This document shows, piece after piece, positions 14,867-15,617 of a DNA stretch of 15,617 bases. This stretch comes from an uncultured Bacillota bacterium. Lineage in GTDB: Bacteria > Bacillota > Clostridia > Christensenellales > UBA1242. The notes under the pieces were generated by a model. That model was not told the origin of the DNA. It saw only the letters and a program-made list of their open reading frames with translations, and did no database searches. The stretch is from the NCBI GenBank assembly GCA_900555365.1, contig USKO01000004.1, positions 1-15,617 of the forward strand. The letters are read 5' to 3'. Made by a program: the position numbers and the translations under genes. Within the stretch, counting starts at the first letter, position 1. Every line of letters begins with the position of its first letter.

Positions 14867-15532
14867 ATGATATTAATTCCATTCATAGCACTTGGCGTTG
14901 TGAGCCTTTTAATGGGCGTTTTGCGCGCTCTTTTTAAAGACAGGGAAGACTGGAGGGGAATTGTTATAAAAGCCCTTACAATGGCGTTTTTGGCGGTATT
15001 TGCGCTGGTGACAATAAATTTAACAGCGACCATTAATGCTTTGTCTCTTTTTATAACTATTGGAATAATACTTGCTATTGTAAAAATGCTGGAACTTTCA
15101 AGTAAGATTGACAGCGATAAAACTAAAGTTGTTTATAGTGGTATTCTTGAAATTTTAATTATTGTTGCATTTGCTGTGTCTACTTTATCACTTTCAACTT
15201 TCAATTATTTAGCTGGAGTAGGAGGGTTGCTTTTAGGTTTGGCTGTTGGTCTTCTTGTTTGGGCGATAAGACGAGAAGAAAAAATCGATAAAGCGCTTTT
15301 AAAACTTTTTATGTATATTGCTATAGGCCTTTTCATAGGATTTGCAATAAGCGGGCTGTTTACTTCAAATCATCTTGCCAGTGCAATTGTAATCATATGT
15401 GCAAGTGTAATAATGCTGGCAACTGCGCTGCTCAAAGAATTCCTTCCATCAAGCCGCGGAAAACAGATTGCAATAGATATTCTAGAAACAGTAATTTTAG
15501 TTATACTTGTAGTTTCAATATATTTATATTAA
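14867..15532 (+). CDS. Eight-helix integral membrane protein of unknown function
   Basis: The 221-residue protein is almost entirely hydrophobic, with about eight membrane segments (about 2-22, 33-51, 53-73, 87-106, 108-133, 144-165, 168-189, 199-220). Only short charged links separate them, such as FKDREDWRG (23-31), LSSKIDSDKTK (76-86) and RREEKIDK (134-141). There is no signal peptide beyond the first helix and no conserved catalytic motif I can name. Helix count, length and the W-R-x(n)-K-A-L-T-M entry to helix 2 recall YhhN/TMEM86 lysoplasmalogenases. The acidic Gly-Asp pair expected in that family at the end of helix 3 is absent, so I do not assign it. Its start has no ribosome site and may be leaderless. 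It has its own terminator. Confidence 0.65.
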   Translation: MILIPFIALGVVSLLMGVLRALFKDREDWRGIVIKALTMAFLAVFALVTINLTATINALSLFITIGIILAIVKMLELSSKIDSDKTKVVYSGILEILIIVAFAVSTLSLSTFNYLAGVGGLLLGLAVGLLVWAIRREEKIDKALLKLFMYIAIGLFIGFAISGLFTSNHLASAIVIICASVIMLATALLKEFLPSSRGKQIAIDILETVILVILVVSIYLY

Positions 15533-15562
15533 AAAATTCCTTATTATATTAGGGGATTTTTT
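15532..15562 (+). terminator. Intrinsic terminator of the eight-helix membrane protein gene
   Basis: AAAAATTCC (15532-15540) pairs with GGGATTTTT (15553-15561, one G.T pair) around a 12-base loop and ends in a T-run. It begins at the last base of the stop codon. The remaining 55 bases to the window end are AT-rich with nothing recognisable. Confidence 0.7.
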
Positions 15563-15617
15563 ATTTTGAAATTATATTTTTAAAATTAATATCATTGGCT
15601 AAATTAAACACTAGAAA

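Noticed and set aside
14867..15532. YhhN/TMEM86 lysoplasmalogenase assignment
   Set aside because: Topology and length fit, but the family's acidic motif at the end of helix 3 is missing, so the name would be unsupported.

Overview
The window is AT-rich bacterial chromosome with core housekeeping genes. Several features point to a low-GC member of the Bacillota, probably a Clostridia-like lineage: strong AAGGAG/GGGAGG-type ribosome sites, sigma-A-like promoters (TTGACA/TATAAT family), TGG for tryptophan with TGA used as a stop, a 650-residue GyrB, and a HelD-type helicase. I cannot place it more finely from sequence alone. No phage, transposase, CRISPR array, rRNA or tRNA gene was seen.

Layout. 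A leftward block runs uvrC (cut by the left edge), hisS, a 732-base AT-rich non-coding gap, helD, gyrA, a small MazG-like pyrophosphohydrolase gene, and gyrB. Transcription of the gyrase cluster starts in a (TA)n-rich region near 10,280 and runs gyrB, pyrophosphohydrolase, gyrA. Between gyrA and helD lies a 90-base element that can fold into a fully packed four-way junction. The 732-base gap holds two copies of a 20-base direct repeat carrying perfect DnaA boxes, with weaker boxes between them. It looks like a replication-origin or DnaA-regulated segment.

Right of gyrB, a rightward gene encodes a GtrA-like membrane protein with a long acidic N-terminal tail. A bidirectional terminator separates it from a leftward two-gene unit: a large tandem metallophosphoesterase whose second domain appears catalytically dead, followed by an 84-residue zinc-ribbon protein. 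Beyond it are a leftward four-helix membrane protein of unknown function and, divergently, a rightward eight-helix membrane protein with its own terminator.

How the genes fit together. Gyrase sets DNA supercoiling and HelD recycles stalled RNA polymerase. UvrC excises damaged DNA, and the MazG-like enzyme may clean nucleotide pools. HisS serves translation. The least explained parts are the four-way-junction element, the DnaA-box cluster away from any dnaA gene, and the tandem phosphoesterase/zinc-ribbon pair. Two genes (uvrC and the last gene) have a -10 box six bases before the ATG and no ribosome site, so they may be read from leaderless mRNAs.
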